Below, piece by piece: positions 1 to 6,815 of a stretch of 44,766 bases of DNA. Within the stretch, counting starts at the first letter, position 1. Each line of letters starts with the position of its first letter. This DNA is from a virus: positions 1-44,766 of the IMG/VR virus record IMGVR_UViG_3300020462_000010; one strand, 5' to 3'. The position numbers were made by a program, and so were the translations under genes. Under the pieces are notes generated by a model, which was given only the letters and a program-made list of their open reading frames with translations, did not search any database and was not told the DNA's origin.

Positions 1-2
1 AA

Positions 3-134
3 GTTTGTGTAAGTCGTTTTGATGATGATACCAAGCAATCATTCTTGGAACTGTATGATAAAGTGGATGCCGACTTCCAAATGCCTGTGCCAGAAGTTAT
101 CTCTAATACTGGGACTGATGTAAATCTGTTGTGA
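3..134 (+). CDS. C-terminal end of an unknown protein (partial)
   Basis: An open frame enters from the left edge and ends at TGA 132-134. The visible 43 residues are acidic and polar and end in DVNLL. I see no recognisable motif. In T4-like phages the gene upstream of gp45 is often a recombination gene such as gp46, but the tail seen here does not let me assign it. The frame is followed at once by a strong terminator, which supports it being a genuine gene end. Confidence 0.6.
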   Translation, partial: VCVSRFDDDTKQSFLELYDKVDADFQMPVPEVISNTGTDVNLL

Positions 135-160
135 TATAAGAAAAAACTGAATAAGATTTT

Positions 161-187
161 AAGAGGAGTTGCGACTCCTCTTTTTTA
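161..187 (+). terminator. Intrinsic terminator after the first (partial) gene
   Basis: A perfect 9-bp stem (161-169 with 174-182) with loop TGCG is followed by a T-run. It closes the preceding transcription unit. The stem-loop region also carries the -35-like element of the next promoter. Confidence 0.85.
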
Positions 188-196
188 TGCTATAAT
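169..196 (+). promoter_or_regulatory. Sigma70-type promoter embedded in the terminator
   Basis: TTGCGA (169-174) lies across the terminator loop. A 16-bp spacer containing the T-tract leads to TATAAT (191-196), which is preceded by TGC, an extended -10. Transcription would start about 202, a few bases before the ATG at 209. Confidence 0.65.
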
Positions 197-208
197 ATAG
201 ATTAAAAT

Positions 209-604
209 ATGACTAACTCTTGGTCCATGTTATATGATGAAATTTTAAAAATGGATGAAAACACTAATTTGAATACGCAACAAAGTCCTATTGATTTTAT
301 TCCAAATTCAGCATCAACTCTTTTTAAATATAATGAAGATGAGATTGTAAAAGAACTTCTTGAGTATATTAGAGGAACTTATAGGCAACATTATTCTGCT
401 GGTGACGACAAAATTCAGACATTGGATTTGATTGAAGCTTGTGGAGATGGTGAACCATTCTGTAGATCTAATATTCTTAAGTATGCATCACGATACGATA
501 AGAAAGGTACGGCACGTCGTGATATAATGAAGATTCTTCATTATGCCGTTCTTCTTATGCATTTCAACGACAGGAATGCAAAACGTGAAATCTACCCTCA
601 ATAA
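209..604 (+). CDS. DUF3310-type protein
   Basis: This 131-residue protein has a divergent N-terminus and a C-terminal half (about residues 50-125) with the DUF3310 pattern: HYSAGDDKIQTLDLIEA, then NILKYASRYDKKG and DIMKILHYAVLLM. DUF3310 proteins are common small phage proteins, sometimes described as nucleotide-kinase-associated; their reaction is not established. It follows its own promoter with almost no leader, so the start could also be ATG 227. It ends three bases before an in-frame ATG of the clamp gene. The family call is from pattern memory; the function is unknown. Confidence 0.75.
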   Translation: MTNSWSMLYDEILKMDENTNLNTQQSPIDFIPNSASTLFKYNEDEIVKELLEYIRGTYRQHYSAGDDKIQTLDLIEACGDGEPFCRSNILKYASRYDKKGTARRDIMKILHYAVLLMHFNDRNAKREIYPQ

Positions 605-627
605 TAATGAAACTTAAAGAACAAACT

Positions 628-1296
628 ATGAAACTGTCTGATAATGCACTTGCTATCCTTAAGAATTTTGCGGGTATCAATAACTCTATTCTTGTAAAGC
701 AAGGCAACAAACTTCGCACTATTTCCGTGGCAAAGAACATTCTTGCCGAAGCAGAAATCAAGGAAGAGTTTCCCCGTGACTTTGCAATCTATGATCTAAA
801 CCAATTCTTGAACGGTTTGGGTCTTCATCATGAACCTGACCTTGATTTTAATCAAGACAGTTACTTGAGTATTAAAGAAGGCAAACGTCGTGTGAAGTAT
901 TTCTTTGCTGACCCAAATGTAATCGTTGCTCCTCCAGAGAAGGAAGTTGTATTACCATCTCAAGATGTATGTTTCCAGTTGGATAGTGTAACACTTGATA
1001 AACTTGTAAAGGCAGCAGCAGTATATCAACTTCCTGATATGTCTGCTATTGGTGAGAATGGTGTTATTAAACTGGTTGTTCGTGATAAGAAGAATGACAC
1101 TTCTAACGAGTATGCCATTGTTGTTGGTGAGACCAGTGATGACTTTGAATTTAACTTTAAGGTAGAAAACATCAAGATTATTCCTGGTGCCTATGAGGTA
1201 GTAGTATCTTCTAAACTTTTGTCACAATTCACGAATACACAGCACAATCTCAAGTATTTTATTGCACTGGAACCTGACTCAATAGGATTTAGATGA
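628..1296 (+). CDS. 45: Sliding clamp, DNA polymerase accessory protein gp45
   Basis: This is the phage PCNA-like ring that tethers gp43 to DNA and, in T4, also activates late transcription with gp55 and gp33. The N-terminus MKLSDNALAILKNFA matches the T4 gp45 start (MKLS...LLKNFA), and FAIYDLNQFLNGL and the C-terminal YFIALEPDS pattern also fit. The length of 222 residues is close to T4 gp45 (228). I chose ATG 628; an upstream in-frame ATG at 607 would add seven residues without family support. The next gene overlaps its stop by four bases, and gp44 follows 0.7 kb downstream. Confidence 0.93.
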   Translation: MKLSDNALAILKNFAGINNSILVKQGNKLRTISVAKNILAEAEIKEEFPRDFAIYDLNQFLNGLGLHHEPDLDFNQDSYLSIKEGKRRVKYFFADPNVIVAPPEKEVVLPSQDVCFQLDSVTLDKLVKAAAVYQLPDMSAIGENGVIKLVVRDKKNDTSNEYAIVVGETSDDFEFNFKVENIKIIPGAYEVVVSSKLLSQFTNTQHNLKYFIALEPDSIGFR

Positions 1297-1505
1297 AAAC
1301 ACTAACCACAATGAGAATTGTAGGTAGTGTTATGGTAATTGCTGCTTATTTTGTTGTTCTTCATGTAAATCTGACTTTTGGTGTTGTTATGAATACAATT
1401 GCAGATACCATGTCAATTCCATATTTTATCAAAACGAAATCGTGGGATATTGTTTTGATGTTGGGATTTCTTTTGGCAATTAGTTTTAGTAAACTTTTAA
1501 CCTGA
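1293..1505 (+). CDS. Small two-helix membrane protein
   Basis: This 70-residue protein starts with ATG in an ATGA overlap with the gp45 stop, so the two are translationally coupled. Two hydrophobic stretches (about residues 10-32 and 50-67) would span the membrane with a short loop between. I do not recognise a family. It sits inside the clamp/clamp-loader operon, which says little about its role. Confidence 0.7.
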   Translation: MKTLTTMRIVGSVMVIAAYFVVLHVNLTFGVVMNTIADTMSIPYFIKTKSWDIVLMLGFLLAISFSKLLT

Positions 1506-1515
1506 ATGGGTGTGA

Positions 1516-1881
1516 ATGGAAGAAAAATATGGTTGGGATACTAAAGATGAGTTCCCTGATGAAAGCACTGAGTTTCCTTCTTCCCGAAGAGTAAAGACAC
1601 TTTATCTTTATGCATTGGAAAGTGGTGGATGTATTATGCACGATGGATACATTCAAATAGGTATTATGAAACATAGTGTTGAGAAACATATGGAACTAAA
1701 TCCTACTATTAATTGGATTGTGACCTATTGGTGTCCTGATATATTCACTAACAGATATAAGAGGGCAACATTTCAGAAAACTGAAAAGAAAAATGAAGGT
1801 AGTCCAAGAACAGATAATCAGGGACAGGGTGTAGATTTAGACATAAAACCGAAAGGTTGTGGTATACTAGAGGACAAATGA
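1516..1881 (+). CDS. Hypothetical protein, 121 residues
   Basis: The protein begins MEEKYGWDTKDEFPDES and has a mixed hydrophobic middle (about residues 25-75) and a low-complexity, charged C-terminal 45 residues. No motif is recognised. It starts 11 bases after the previous stop. Its last codons overlap a small downstream ORF at 1878 by four bases, the coupled layout seen all along this operon, which supports it being translated. Confidence 0.6.
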   Translation: MEEKYGWDTKDEFPDESTEFPSSRRVKTLYLYALESGGCIMHDGYIQIGIMKHSVEKHMELNPTINWIVTYWCPDIFTNRYKRATFQKTEKKNEGSPRTDNQGQGVDLDIKPKGCGILEDK

Positions 1882-1946
1882 ACTTTATTGGAGAAGATGA
1901 AAGCACTGAGAGTCAATGTGAAAACTCAAGTCAATGTCCTCATTAA
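1878..1946 (+). CDS. Possible 22-residue peptide
   Basis: ATG 1878 overlaps the upstream stop (ATGA) and opens a 22-residue frame rich in Glu, Ser, Asn and Cys. It lies almost wholly under the start of the 51-residue ORF at 1897 in another frame. The coupling overlap is the only support; it may be a short leader that helps ribosomes reach the next gene. Confidence 0.3.
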   Translation: MNFIGEDESTESQCENSSQCPH

Positions 1947-2052
1947 CGATGATGATGATTACTGGGCAATTAAACATAATGCGATGCAGCAAGTGCATGA
2001 TGATATTCACTGGCACTTAAAGGAAAAATTTATGATTGAGTATGATGAGTGA
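1897..2052 (+). CDS. Small acidic protein, 51 residues
   Basis: The frame begins MKALRVNVKTQVNVLINDDD and continues with HNAMQQVHDDIHWHLK, an amphipathic pattern. GGAG lies just upstream of the ATG. Its stop overlaps the start of gp44 (ATGATGAGTGA), so it fills the only gap in the operon before gp44. No family is recognised. Confidence 0.55.
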   Translation: MKALRVNVKTQVNVLINDDDDYWAIKHNAMQQVHDDIHWHLKEKFMIEYDE

Positions 2053-2986
2053 TTTTATCTGGGTTGAGAAGTATCGACCACAAACTATTGAGGAATGTAT
2101 TCTTCCTGAGAGTACAAAGAAGACCTTTCAATCTTTCCTAGATAAGGGGGAGATACCTAATATGTTACTTGCCGGTCCTCCAGGCATCGGTAAAACAACA
2201 GTAGCAAAGGCACTCTGTAAAGAACTTGGAGTAGATGTATATGTCATCAACGGATCCGATGAAGGACGATTCCTTGATACCGTCAGAAATAATGCGAAAA
2301 ACTTTGCTTCGACCGTATCACTTACGTCAGATTCTAAACACAAAGTCATTATCATTGACGAAGCTGACAACACATCCAACGATGTACAACTCCTATTACG
2401 GGCGTTTATTGAGGAGTTCGCTGGCAATTGCAGATTCATCTTCACCTGCAACTACAAAAACAAAATCCTCGAACCTCTCCACTCCCGATGTGCCGTCGTT
2501 GAGTTTGGAATCAAAGGAAAAGAACGACAGAGTATTGCAGTACAATTCTTCAAACGTATCCAACAAATCTTGGATACAGAAGGTGTTGAATATGATAACA
2601 AGGTCCTGGTAGAATTAATCAATAAGCACTTCCCTGATTGGAGACGTGTTCTTAATGAATGCCAAAGATATTCCGTAAGTGGGAAAATCGACACTGGTAT
2701 TCTTGCAACTTTTTCGGATGTAGCAGTCAATGAACTGGTTAAAAACCTTAAAGAGAAGAATTTTCCCGAAGTACGTAAATGGGTTGTCAATAACCTGGAC
2801 AATGATACTACTGTCCTGTTGCGTCGTATTTACGATGCTTGTTATGATTCCTTGGTTCCGAATAGTATTCCTGCTGCTGTGCTTGTCCTTGCTAAGTATC
2901 AGTATCAAATGGCATTTGTGGCGGACCAGGAAATAAACTTACTTGCCTGTCTTACTGAAATTATGGTGGAGTGTGAATTCAAGTGA
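2045..2986 (+). CDS. 44: Clamp-loader ATPase large subunit gp44
   Basis: This AAA+ subunit forms the loader with gp62 and opens and closes the gp45 ring on primed DNA. The 313 residues show the N-terminal WVEKYRP box, Walker A GPPGIGKT (about 44-51), Walker B VIIIDEAD (about 101-108), sensor-1 region FIFTCN (131-136) and the SRC motif HSRC (146-149). Length matches T4 gp44 (319). I chose ATG 2045, which gives MSDFIWVEKYRP; ATG 2042 and TTG 2036 are also in frame. Its last 20 bases are the first copy of a junction repeat seen three times in 340 bp. Confidence 0.95.
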   Translation: MSDFIWVEKYRPQTIEECILPESTKKTFQSFLDKGEIPNMLLAGPPGIGKTTVAKALCKELGVDVYVINGSDEGRFLDTVRNNAKNFASTVSLTSDSKHKVIIIDEADNTSNDVQLLLRAFIEEFAGNCRFIFTCNYKNKILEPLHSRCAVVEFGIKGKERQSIAVQFFKRIQQILDTEGVEYDNKVLVELINKHFPDWRRVLNECQRYSVSGKIDTGILATFSDVAVNELVKNLKEKNFPEVRKWVVNNLDNDTTVLLRRIYDACYDSLVPNSIPAAVLVLAKYQYQMAFVADQEINLLACLTEIMVECEFK

Positions 2987-3307
2987 ACTACATGATTGTT
3001 TTTGAGGATTACACTGGTTTTCAACATAGTAAATCATCTAACTCTAGTGATTTGCATCAAGACCTTATAAATCTATTCAGTGATGAATACAATGTGATTG
3101 AAGTCTATGGGGATGATGATGGTGTATATTCTACTGTCGGTAATTATCCTACTATACCTAATGTCATGGAGTGTGAGTTTCAATGACAAGAATTCCAACT
3201 AAAATCGGTATGGCCCTTATTATGGTCTATTGGTTGTCTATGGCTGGTATGGTTGCCAATGCATATTTTCATTATAACTATAACGTATGGAGTGTGAATT
3301 TCAATGA
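2967..3307 (+). repeat. Three copies of a 20-bp gene-junction repeat
   Basis: TGGAGTGTGARTTTCAATGA occurs at 2967-2986 (variant), 3167-3186 and 3288-3307. Each copy spans a gene junction, supplying the end of one gene, a GGAG ribosome site and the start codon of the next. The first two are exactly 200 bp apart. Such copies could arise from, or promote, gene insertion by short-homology recombination. Confidence 0.8.
2983..3186 (+). CDS. Small acidic protein, 67 residues
   Basis: The frame starts with GTG 2983, overlapping the gp44 stop as GTGA. GGAG lies 11 bases upstream. The GTG choice is supported because it aligns with the ATG in the two other copies of the junction repeat. The protein is rich in Asp and Ser and ends MECEFQ, nearly identical to the gp44 tail VECEFK because both are encoded in the repeat. 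No function is recognised. Confidence 0.6.
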   Translation: MNYMIVFEDYTGFQHSKSSNSSDLHQDLINLFSDEYNVIEVYGDDDGVYSTVGNYPTIPNVMECEFQ

Positions 3308-3341
3308 GAATTGGAGTCATGTGTTCTGGAAACGGAACTAA
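3183..3341 (+). CDS. Small membrane protein, 52 residues
   Basis: ATG 3183 lies in an ATGA overlap with the preceding stop, with GGAG upstream. Residues about 8-30 form one hydrophobic helix with several Met (IGMALIMVYWLSMAGMVANA). The C-terminal 38 bases overlap the start of purN in another frame. The insertion between two copies of the junction repeat suggests it was added as a unit. Function unknown. Confidence 0.55.
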   Translation: MTRIPTKIGMALIMVYWLSMAGMVANAYFHYNYNVWSVNFNENWSHVFWKRN

Positions 3342-3840
3342 CTTTGAGAACATTGTTGAGAATTGTCCAGACCATGAAGTTGTAGTTATGATCTACAATG
3401 TCAAAGGATGTGGTGCTCAAGAAAGAGCAGAACGATTGGGTATTCCTAACTGTCGTATTAAGAGTATTGACGAACAAAAAATCATTGATAAACTTAATAG
3501 ACATAAAGTTGATTTAGTAGTTCTTGCAGGTTGGATGAGAATTGTTACACCGGGATTGATTAATGCTTTTCCGAATAAGATAATTAATATTCATCCATCA
3601 TTACTTCCAAAGTATAAAGGTCTTAATGCCGTTAAGCAGGCACTAGATAGTGGTGATAAAATCACTGGATGCACAGTTCATTATGTGACTGAAGAGTTAG
3701 ATTCTGGGGGATGTATTGATTCTTCTTCTGTTCCTATTTGTGTAGGAGATACAGAAGAGACCTTACATCATAGAGTTCAGAGAGCAGAACATCGTTTACT
3801 TCCTATGGTAATCAATAATTTATTAGAGATTGTAAATTAA
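3304..3840 (+). CDS. purN: Phosphoribosylglycinamide formyltransferase PurN
   Basis: PurN transfers a formyl group from 10-formyl-THF to GAR in step three of purine synthesis, in the cytoplasm. The 178 residues carry the phosphate-binding start GVMCSGNGTN, the catalytic NIHPSLLPKYKG (Asn95 and His97) and EELDSGG with the conserved Asp133. It is shorter than E. coli PurN (212 residues) but all active-site parts are present. Cyanophages are known to carry purine genes, presumably to raise nucleotide supply. A purS homologue follows one small gene downstream. Confidence 0.95.
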   Translation: MRIGVMCSGNGTNFENIVENCPDHEVVVMIYNVKGCGAQERAERLGIPNCRIKSIDEQKIIDKLNRHKVDLVVLAGWMRIVTPGLINAFPNKIINIHPSLLPKYKGLNAVKQALDSGDKITGCTVHYVTEELDSGGCIDSSSVPICVGDTEETLHHRVQRAEHRLLPMVINNLLEIVN

Positions 3841-3841
3841 A

Positions 3842-4012
3842 ATGAGACAAGATAAAATTGATACACAGGGTATGAGTCTTCCTGGTAAATCAAAAAAACC
3901 AAGTAGAACTGATCCTATGCCAGTAAAGCATCGTACAATCTTCACCACAGAAGAACGTGAAGAGTTAAAGCAAATTATTCATGAGGCACTTGATGAGAGG
4001 GAACGATTATGA
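3842..4012 (+). CDS. Small charged protein, 56 residues
   Basis: The frame begins at ATG 3842, right after the purN stop, and ends in an ATGA overlap with the purS start at 4009. It is Lys/Arg/Glu rich with a disordered first half (MSLPGKSKKPSRTDPMPV) and a predicted helix TTEEREELKQIIHEALDE at the C-terminus. No family is recognised. Position between purN and purS and coupling at both ends support expression. Confidence 0.6.
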   Translation: MRQDKIDTQGMSLPGKSKKPSRTDPMPVKHRTIFTTEEREELKQIIHEALDERERL

Positions 4013-4284
4013 AGTTTAAGGCATTAGTATTCATTCGATTAAGATCTCAGGTTGATGACTCTCCTGGTAATGCTGTTAGAGATGCCTGTAAGAGATTGTC
4101 AGATTTGGATGTTAAAAAGTTGAGGTTAGGTAAGGTCATTGATATTTGGATTGAGGCACCGGATAAAGAGTATGCTGCCAAAGAAGTGACAAGATTAAGT
4201 GATAGATTTCTTGCTAATACTGTAATGGAGGATTGGTATTATGAATTAACTGAGATTGAAAGTTTCCCTCCAGGAGTAGAATAA
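4009..4284 (+). CDS. purS: FGAM synthase subunit PurS
   Basis: The 91-residue protein matches the PurS pattern: beta strand MKFKALVFIRLR, then GNAVRDACKRL, KLRLGKVIDIWIEA, and the C-terminal DRFLANTVMEDWYYEL, where PurS has a conserved LANPVIEDY-like segment. PurS bridges PurL and PurQ in the three-part FGAM synthase of cyanobacteria and Gram-positives. Neither PurL nor PurQ is seen here, so the phage PurS probably joins the host enzyme. It is coupled to its neighbours at both ends. The assignment is from sequence pattern only. Confidence 0.82.
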   Translation: MKFKALVFIRLRSQVDDSPGNAVRDACKRLSDLDVKKLRLGKVIDIWIEAPDKEYAAKEVTRLSDRFLANTVMEDWYYELTEIESFPPGVE

Positions 4285-4469
4285 TGCCACATGAATTTGA
4301 TTACGTTGAGTCACCTACAAAAGGTGAAGTTGATCAATGGGGATTTACGATTAAACCTAAAATCAGTGATGCTGAGTGCATCTTAATTTGTTTAAGGAAT
4401 GCACCTTGTGGAATTGATAAAAAACAAGCAGAACGATTAGTAAAGGAGTTTGAGAATGAAAGGATTTAA
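4284..4469 (+). CDS. Hypothetical protein, 61 residues
   Basis: The start codon overlaps the purS stop (TAATG). The protein contains WGFTIKPKISDAECILICL and a charged helical C-terminus (KKQAERLVKEFENERI). No motif is recognised. Its end overlaps the next gene by 14 bases and contains that gene's AAGGAG ribosome site. Confidence 0.6.
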   Translation: MPHEFDYVESPTKGEVDQWGFTIKPKISDAECILICLRNAPCGIDKKQAERLVKEFENERI

Positions 4470-4644
4470 TGAACCCGGATCAAATAAGAATTGGGTTGAT
4501 GATGGATTTAAAAGGTATATAACACAATATCAACTAGATAATGTAGTTTCACTTTTAAATGGTAAGTTAGAGTATGCCTCTACTTACGATAACACGGGCA
4601 AAATCACTAAAAAAATTATTATTACTTACGATGAAACAAACTAA
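4456..4644 (+). CDS. Hypothetical protein, 62 residues
   Basis: I chose ATG 4456 (MKGFNEPGSNKNW) because AAGGAG lies about eight bases upstream; a TTG at 4450 is also in frame. The protein has a short helix YQLDNVVSLLNGKLEYA and a strand-rich C-terminus. It overlaps the next gene by 14 bases. Function unknown. Confidence 0.6.
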   Translation: MKGFNEPGSNKNWVDDGFKRYITQYQLDNVVSLLNGKLEYASTYDNTGKITKKIIITYDETN

Positions 4645-4822
4645 GAAATGTCAAGTTAAGTCCAAGTTCTACTATATCTTTTGGGGAACTGCTACAGCAT
4701 CAGTTTTGTTAGGGCAAATATATGTCGGAACTGGATATAGGGTAATGGCAGAAAGCACTTTAAGATTTCAAAATTATCTTGCAGAACTTTTAGACACTGC
4801 ATCAATTAATAAGGCTATTTGA
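4631..4822 (+). CDS. Small membrane protein, 63 residues
   Basis: From ATG 4631 the protein has a basic N-terminus (MKQTKKCQVKSK), one hydrophobic helix at about residues 13-32 (YYIFWGTATASVLLGQIYVG) and an amphipathic C-terminal helix. That is a single-span, positive-inside arrangement. Its stop overlaps the next start as TGATG. No family is recognised. Confidence 0.6.
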   Translation: MKQTKKCQVKSKFYYIFWGTATASVLLGQIYVGTGYRVMAESTLRFQNYLAELLDTASINKAI

Positions 4823-5082
4823 TGGGACTACTAAAAATTGATAAAAGCAAATTGATAGAGGAGAAAGTTAAAACTACTCCTCAGAATGTTCAAGAGGCAA
4901 ATGAAGCATTGTTTCATGCTACAATGAACTTACCTACTGCCGCAAAACATTGTGGTATGACTCAGAAGGAAATGAAATTGACCTTCTGGGAATTTTTGAA
5001 ATATCATCCCTGTGATTATGAAATCTCTGAAATCTTTGAAAACACCTCTTCGATATCCAGGAGGGAAGTCGAAAGCAATTAA
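4822..5082 (+). CDS. Hypothetical protein with a helix-turn-helix-like segment
   Basis: ATG 4822 (MGLLKIDKSKL) overlaps the previous stop; a TTG at 4819 is also in frame. The middle, LPTAAKHCGMTQKEMKLTF, resembles a small helix-turn-helix, but this is only a visual impression. The last 65 bases overlap the start of the methylase gene in another frame, an unusually long overlap for this operon. Confidence 0.55.
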   Translation: MGLLKIDKSKLIEEKVKTTPQNVQEANEALFHATMNLPTAAKHCGMTQKEMKLTFWEFLKYHPCDYEISEIFENTSSISRREVESN

Positions 5083-5902
5083 GACTCTTTCTCAATGGTA
5101 TCCAAAAGTAATCACTGAGTATCGTGAACCATTCATCGGTGGTGGATCTATTGCGATTGATGTGACCAAGGCAAATCCAGACATTCCTGTTTGGATCAAT
5201 GATCTGTATGTGCCCCTTTACAACTTCTGGGTGCAATTGCGTGATCATGGACAAGACCTCTCTGAGAGTGTTAGAGAGCAAAAAGAGAAGATGCTTGAGA
5301 GTGGGACACAGGATGAGAAAGACCAGTTTGCCAAGAACTTGTTCAATCAATATGCCAATGAAATAGACACTTATGATGACTTTCAGAAAGCAGTTGCTTT
5401 CTTTATCATGAATAAGTGTAGTTATTCTGGTCTGACAGAGAACAGCACTTTTTCACGGACTGCTGCTAATTCTAACTTCTCTCTGGTTGGTGCAGACAAA
5501 CTTGCACAATTTTCTGAACTAATTAAGAACTGGAAGATTACTAATATTGATTACTCTGAGGTAATGAATGCTGAGGGATCTGATAATACTTTTGTGTTTC
5601 TTGATCCTCCTTATGATATCAAAGACTTTCTTTATGGTAAAGATCGTCAAATGCATAAGTCATTCGATCATGATAAGTTTGCTAATGATGTTTATAAGTG
5701 TCCTCACAAGTTCATGATCACTTATAATGTGAATGATAGATTGCTTGAGTTGTATAAAGATTATCATCTTGAATATTGGAAACTGCGTTACTCCATGGTT
5801 CATCGTGGAGATAAGAATACCCAAGACAATGTAAAGACAGAACTTTTAGTTACTAACTATTCTCTTACACCAAAAACTCCGATTGAAGAACAATGGAACT
5901 GA
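5018..5902 (+). CDS. dam: DNA adenine N6-methyltransferase, D12/Dam type
   Basis: This enzyme would transfer a methyl group from SAM to adenine N6, probably in GATC as for T4 Dam. Residues show LRYPGGKSK (about 11-19), the SAM-binding motif EPFIGGGS (37-44) and the catalytic DPPY (196-199), in the order of the D12 class. The 294 residues fit the family (T4 Dam 259, E. coli Dam 278). I chose ATG 5018; a GTG at 5012 is possible. No restriction nuclease neighbours it, so it is a solitary methylase inside the replication operon. The target site is inferred. Confidence 0.9.
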   Translation: MKSLKSLKTPLRYPGGKSKAIKTLSQWYPKVITEYREPFIGGGSIAIDVTKANPDIPVWINDLYVPLYNFWVQLRDHGQDLSESVREQKEKMLESGTQDEKDQFAKNLFNQYANEIDTYDDFQKAVAFFIMNKCSYSGLTENSTFSRTAANSNFSLVGADKLAQFSELIKNWKITNIDYSEVMNAEGSDNTFVFLDPPYDIKDFLYGKDRQMHKSFDHDKFANDVYKCPHKFMITYNVNDRLLELYKDYHLEYWKLRYSMVHRGDKNTQDNVKTELLVTNYSLTPKTPIEEQWN

Positions 5903-6273
5903 AAGACTGGCTTAATTCTATCAATCAAACTAAGAAGCATTTGATTGATGAAGATCCTTCACTCGAAAAAGAATATCCTCCTTATATTATCAATCGTTGT
6001 TTCTCTGGACATCTTGATACTTTGATGTTTGTCAATGAGATGAATAAGTATAATTTCCTTCCTAAAAGGTTACAATACGACTTCCTTATAAATATTGTGA
6101 GGAAAAAGAAGAGATTTTCTCCCTGGCTCCGACAAGATAAGATCAAAGATCTAGATTATGTCAAACGTTATTATGGTTATAGTAATGAAAAGGCAAAACA
6201 GGCTTTGAAAATTCTAACAAAAGAACAACTTAATTTTATTAAATCAAAATTTGATACTGGAGGGAAAGGATGA
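5893..6273 (+). CDS. 62: Clamp-loader small subunit gp62
   Basis: The single gp62 subunit combines with four gp44 subunits to make the loader. At 126 residues it is shorter than T4 gp62 (187). It starts MELKDWLNSINQTKKHL and keeps the conserved YPPYIINRCFSGHLDT segment (about 29-44) and SPWLRQDK. It overlaps the methylase gene by ten bases and regA by four. The order 44...62-regA is the T4 order and supports the call. Confidence 0.9.
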   Translation: MELKDWLNSINQTKKHLIDEDPSLEKEYPPYIINRCFSGHLDTLMFVNEMNKYNFLPKRLQYDFLINIVRKKKRFSPWLRQDKIKDLDYVKRYYGYSNEKAKQALKILTKEQLNFIKSKFDTGGKG

Positions 6274-6710
6274 GTGTTGTTAGAGAAGCTGAAGTGAGAT
6301 GGACACCAGAACAAATGGTGGAAGTGGTTCTAGGAGAACCAGATGATTTTCTAAAAGTTCGTGAGACTTTGACTCGTATCGGAGTTGCGTCTAGAAAAGA
6401 AAAGAAAATCTATCAATCCTGTCACATTCTACACAAGCAAGGAAGATATTACCTTGTGCATTTTAAAGAACTATTTGCCCTTGATGGTAAACATGCAAAT
6501 CTAACATTGAATGATGTTCAGAGACGTAATCGTATTGCACAACTACTTGCCGACTGGGGTTTGATTAGTATTGTAGATGCCGATAAAATTCAAGACATCG
6601 CACCACTCAATCAGATTAAGGTTCTTGCATTTAGAGATAAGCAAGACTGGATCCTTGAGACCAAATACAATATTGGTTCGAAGAAGAAAAGGACAGAGGA
6701 AACCGAATAA
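6270..6710 (+). CDS. regA: Translational repressor RegA
   Basis: RegA binds start regions of early mRNAs and blocks their translation. The 146 residues include the conserved RETLTRIGVASRKEKKIYQSCHIL region (about 31-54), the YYLVHFKELFALDG strand pair and RRNRIAQLLADWGL. It is a little longer than T4 RegA (122) because of a charged Lys/Arg tail. It is coupled to gp62 (ATGA) and ended by a terminator at 6717, so it closes the clamp-loader operon. Confidence 0.92.
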   Translation: MSVVREAEVRWTPEQMVEVVLGEPDDFLKVRETLTRIGVASRKEKKIYQSCHILHKQGRYYLVHFKELFALDGKHANLTLNDVQRRNRIAQLLADWGLISIVDADKIQDIAPLNQIKVLAFRDKQDWILETKYNIGSKKKRTEETE

Positions 6711-6716
6711 AAATCT

Positions 6717-6741
6717 ACGGGGTTCAACACTCCGTTTTTTT
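6717..6741 (+). terminator. Terminator after regA
   Basis: ACGGGG (6717-6722) pairs with CTCCGT (6730-6735) with one G-T pair and a seven-base loop, followed by a T-run. The loop TTCAACA doubles as a -35-like element for the next promoter. Confidence 0.75.
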
Positions 6742-6758
6742 ATGCTATAATATAAATA
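6723..6758 (+). promoter_or_regulatory. Overlapping early-type and late-type promoters of hsp20
   Basis: TTCAAC (6723-6728), a 17-bp spacer and TATAAT (6746-6751, with upstream TGC) form a sigma70-type promoter. Sharing one base, the exact T4 late octamer TATAAATA lies at 6751-6758. The gene could be transcribed both early and late from this spot. Confidence 0.65.
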
Positions 6759-6761
6759 ATG

Positions 6762-6782
6762 GTGGATGCCTTCGGGGTCCAC
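6762..6782 (+). promoter_or_regulatory. Leader hairpin with UUCG tetraloop upstream of hsp20
   Basis: GTGGA (6762-6766) pairs with TCCAC (6778-6782). The inner part closes a C(UUCG)G tetraloop (6770-6775) with one bulged G. This exceptionally stable loop type lies about 20 bases before the AAGGAG ribosome site and could act as an mRNA stabiliser or temperature-sensing leader. The function is inferred. Confidence 0.6.
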
Positions 6783-6815
6783 ACAATCAAATCTCGCTTT
6801 AAAAGGAGAAGCACA

